NCBI RefSeq assembly: GCF_004341685.1
Contig: NZ_SMAA01000013.1
Location: forward strand, 1 to 64,000
Direction: 5' to 3'
Length of the DNA stretch: 64,000 nucleotides
DNA from: Pectinatus cerevisiiphilus
Lineage (GTDB): Bacteria; Bacillota; Negativicutes; Selenomonadales; Selenomonadaceae
Below, piece after piece: positions 62,731 through 64,000 of the stretch. The position numbers and the translations under genes were made by a program. Below the pieces are notes generated by a model that did not search any database, was not told the DNA's origin, and saw only the letters and a list, made by a program, of their open reading frames with translations. The number at the start of each line of letters is the position of its first letter. Position 1 is the stretch's first letter.

Positions 62731-64000
62731 ATGGCGGATATGGATATTGGAATAATTGGCATGGCCGTAATGGGGAGTAATCTCGCACTCAATATGGCAG
62801 ATCACGGTTTTAAGGTGGCTGCGTATAATCGTACAGCTTCTCTTACAAAAGAAGTAATGGAAAAAACACCGCATAAAAATTTACAGGGGTTTTATGATTT
62901 GGCGGAATTTTTGCATTCATTGAAAAGTCCACGTCGGGTAATGCTGATGATTAAAGCAGGAAAACCGGTGGATTCTGTAATTGATGAGCTTATTCCACAG
63001 CTTGATAAGGGCGACATAATTATTGACGGTGGGAATTCTTTTTTTGAAGATACGATAAGACGTTATAAATATCTACAGGAAAAAGGTATAAATTATTTTG
63101 GCGTTGGTATTTCAGGCGGTGAAAAAGGAGCAAGATTCGGTCCGTCTATCATGCCAGGTGGCAATAAAGATGAGTATAAACATGTACAACCCATTCTTGA
63201 AGCTATCTCAGCCCATGTAGGAGAAGAACCGTGCTGTACCTATATTGGTGATAATGGAGCTGGGCATTATGTAAAGATGGTGCATAATGGCATAGAATAT
63301 GCTGATATGCAGCTTATTGCAGAAACTTATTTGCTGCTTCGCCATGTAGGCGGTTTTGATAATAAAAAACTGTCACAGATTTTCCATGATTGGAATAAAG
63401 GGGAATTACACAGTTATCTTATCGGCATAACAGCGGATATTTTTGCTGAAAATGATGAAAATGGGCAGCCTGGCCAATTAGTAGATAAAATATTAGATAG
63501 TGCAGGACAAAAAGGAACAGGGCGTTGGACAAGCATTCAGTCATTAAAACAAGGCGTGGATATTTCTATGATTACCGCAGCATGTAATACACGTGTTTTG
63601 TCTAACTTACTGGAAGAACGCAAAAAAGCTGCAAGTGAAATAACAGCACCTGTATATGATGATAAAGTTGGCGAAGACTTTATAGAAGAAGTGCGTAAGA
63701 GCTTGTATGCAGCCAAGATAATTGCTTATGCACAGGGATTTTCCTTATATAATTCCGCAAGTGAAAAATATGGCTGGCATTTGGATTTTGGTAAAATAGC
63801 TTCCATTTTCCGTGCTGGTTGTATAATACAAGCTGAATTTTTGAATAAGATAACAGAAGCCTACAAGAAAAATAAAAATTTAACAAACCTGATGTTTGAT
63901 GAATTTTTCCTCAATAATATAAATGAAAATCAATCCAGCTTGCGCAATATAATTTGCCTTGCCATACGCAAAGGAATTCCTATACCAGCCTTTTCAAGTG
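62731..64000 (+). CDS. gnd: 6-phosphogluconate dehydrogenase, decarboxylating (partial)
   Basis: Gene runs past the window end (423 codons seen of about 470). It oxidises 6-phosphogluconate to ribulose-5-phosphate and CO2 with NADP+. N-terminal Rossmann IGIIGMAVMGSNLALNMADH, YNRTASLT, IIDGGNSFFEDT, FGVGISGGEKGARFGPSIMPGG, YVKMVHNGIEYADMQLIAE and DKILDSAGQKGTGRWTS are present. The A-V-M-G-x-N pattern is the NADP-dependent dimeric type. It follows gluconokinase by 93 bases and probably shares its transcript. GGTTAGGTG supports ATG 62731. Confidence 0.96.
   Translation, partial: MADMDIGIIGMAVMGSNLALNMADHGFKVAAYNRTASLTKEVMEKTPHKNLQGFYDLAEFLHSLKSPRRVMLMIKAGKPVDSVIDELIPQLDKGDIIIDGGNSFFEDTIRRYKYLQEKGINYFGVGISGGEKGARFGPSIMPGGNKDEYKHVQPILEAISAHVGEEPCCTYIGDNGAGHYVKMVHNGIEYADMQLIAETYLLLRHVGGFDNKKLSQIFHDWNKGELHSYLIGITADIFAENDENGQPGQLVDKILDSAGQKGTGRWTSIQSLKQGVDISMITAACNTRVLSNLLEERKKAASEITAPVYDDKVGEDFIEEVRKSLYAAKIIAYAQGFSLYNSASEKYGWHLDFGKIASIFRAGCIIQAEFLNKITEAYKKNKNLTNLMFDEFFLNNINENQSSLRNIICLAIRKGIPIPAFSS

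Noticed and set aside
1-64000. CRISPR array, prophage, or antibiotic-resistance island
   Set aside because: No regularly spaced repeats, no cas genes, and no phage structural genes; the two MATE pumps are ordinary chromosomal genes.

Overview
The window is about 64 kb of low-GC chromosome from what looks like a diderm Firmicute of the class Negativicutes (Selenomonas, Pectinatus, Megamonas or Veillonella relatives). This is inferred, not proven. Firmicute traits are the strong Shine-Dalgarno sites, TTG/GTG starts, a tyrosine T-box leader, HxlR, SorC, GutM and KimA family proteins, and long-form Hpf. An outer-membrane secretin with a PilP-like partner points to a second membrane. Genes are mostly short operons separated by clear intrinsic terminators.

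Layout. 1-520: end of an rRNA operon (23S 3' end, 5S), then tRNA-Gln and tRNA-Lys. 531-1299: a decayed insertion sequence. 1.4-9 kb: a divergent glutamine synthetase, a MATE pump and an acetoin module (alsS-alsD with a divergent LysR regulator). 9.07-14.5 kb: the most unusual locus. Three genes overlapping by ATGA encode a cytosolic substrate-binding protein, a Cys-rich G3E-type GTPase and an ABC ATPase with no permease; a Crp/Fnr regulator and hybrid cluster protein (hcp) follow. The same palindrome precedes both transcription units at the same distance from the -10 box. 15-24 kb: DctA, RmlD, a YodB/CatR-like redox regulator with DoxX and an extradiol dioxygenase (a functional analogue of B. 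subtilis catDE), Nudix, phosphoesterase, cupin, YdcF and a second MATE pump. 24.2-29.3 kb: sugar-phosphate genes (phosphohexomutase, galU, pgi) and a D-2-hydroxyacid dehydrogenase. 29.5-32.1 kb: XRE repressor with repeated operator boxes, then a chemoreceptor. 32.3-43 kb: uvrA and uvrB, separated by a 5.7-kb glucitol-type PTS operon on the opposite strand. 43.3-48.7 kb: an EF-G paralogue broken by one frameshift, a KimA-like potassium transporter and an HD-GYP protein. 48.8-53.1 kb: nfeD-floA plus a small membrane protein, and an orphan pilP-pilQ pair. 53.4-64 kb: hpf; a T-box-controlled aroF-tyrA operon; prmA-rsmE-mtaB-hinT; rpsU-yqeY; gluconokinase and the start of gnd.

How the parts connect. 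Pyruvate is diverted to acetoin by AlsS/AlsD. Gluconokinase and Gnd feed gluconate into the pentose phosphate pathway. Phosphohexomutase, GalU, Pgi and RmlD supply envelope sugars. The hcp locus reads as a nitrosative or redox-stress regulon whose ABC/GTPase partners may assemble or repair a metal cofactor; that role is a hypothesis. The PTS operon imports an unidentified polyol-like sugar, because the expected sorbitol-6-phosphate dehydrogenase is replaced by a COG4091-type oxidoreductase.
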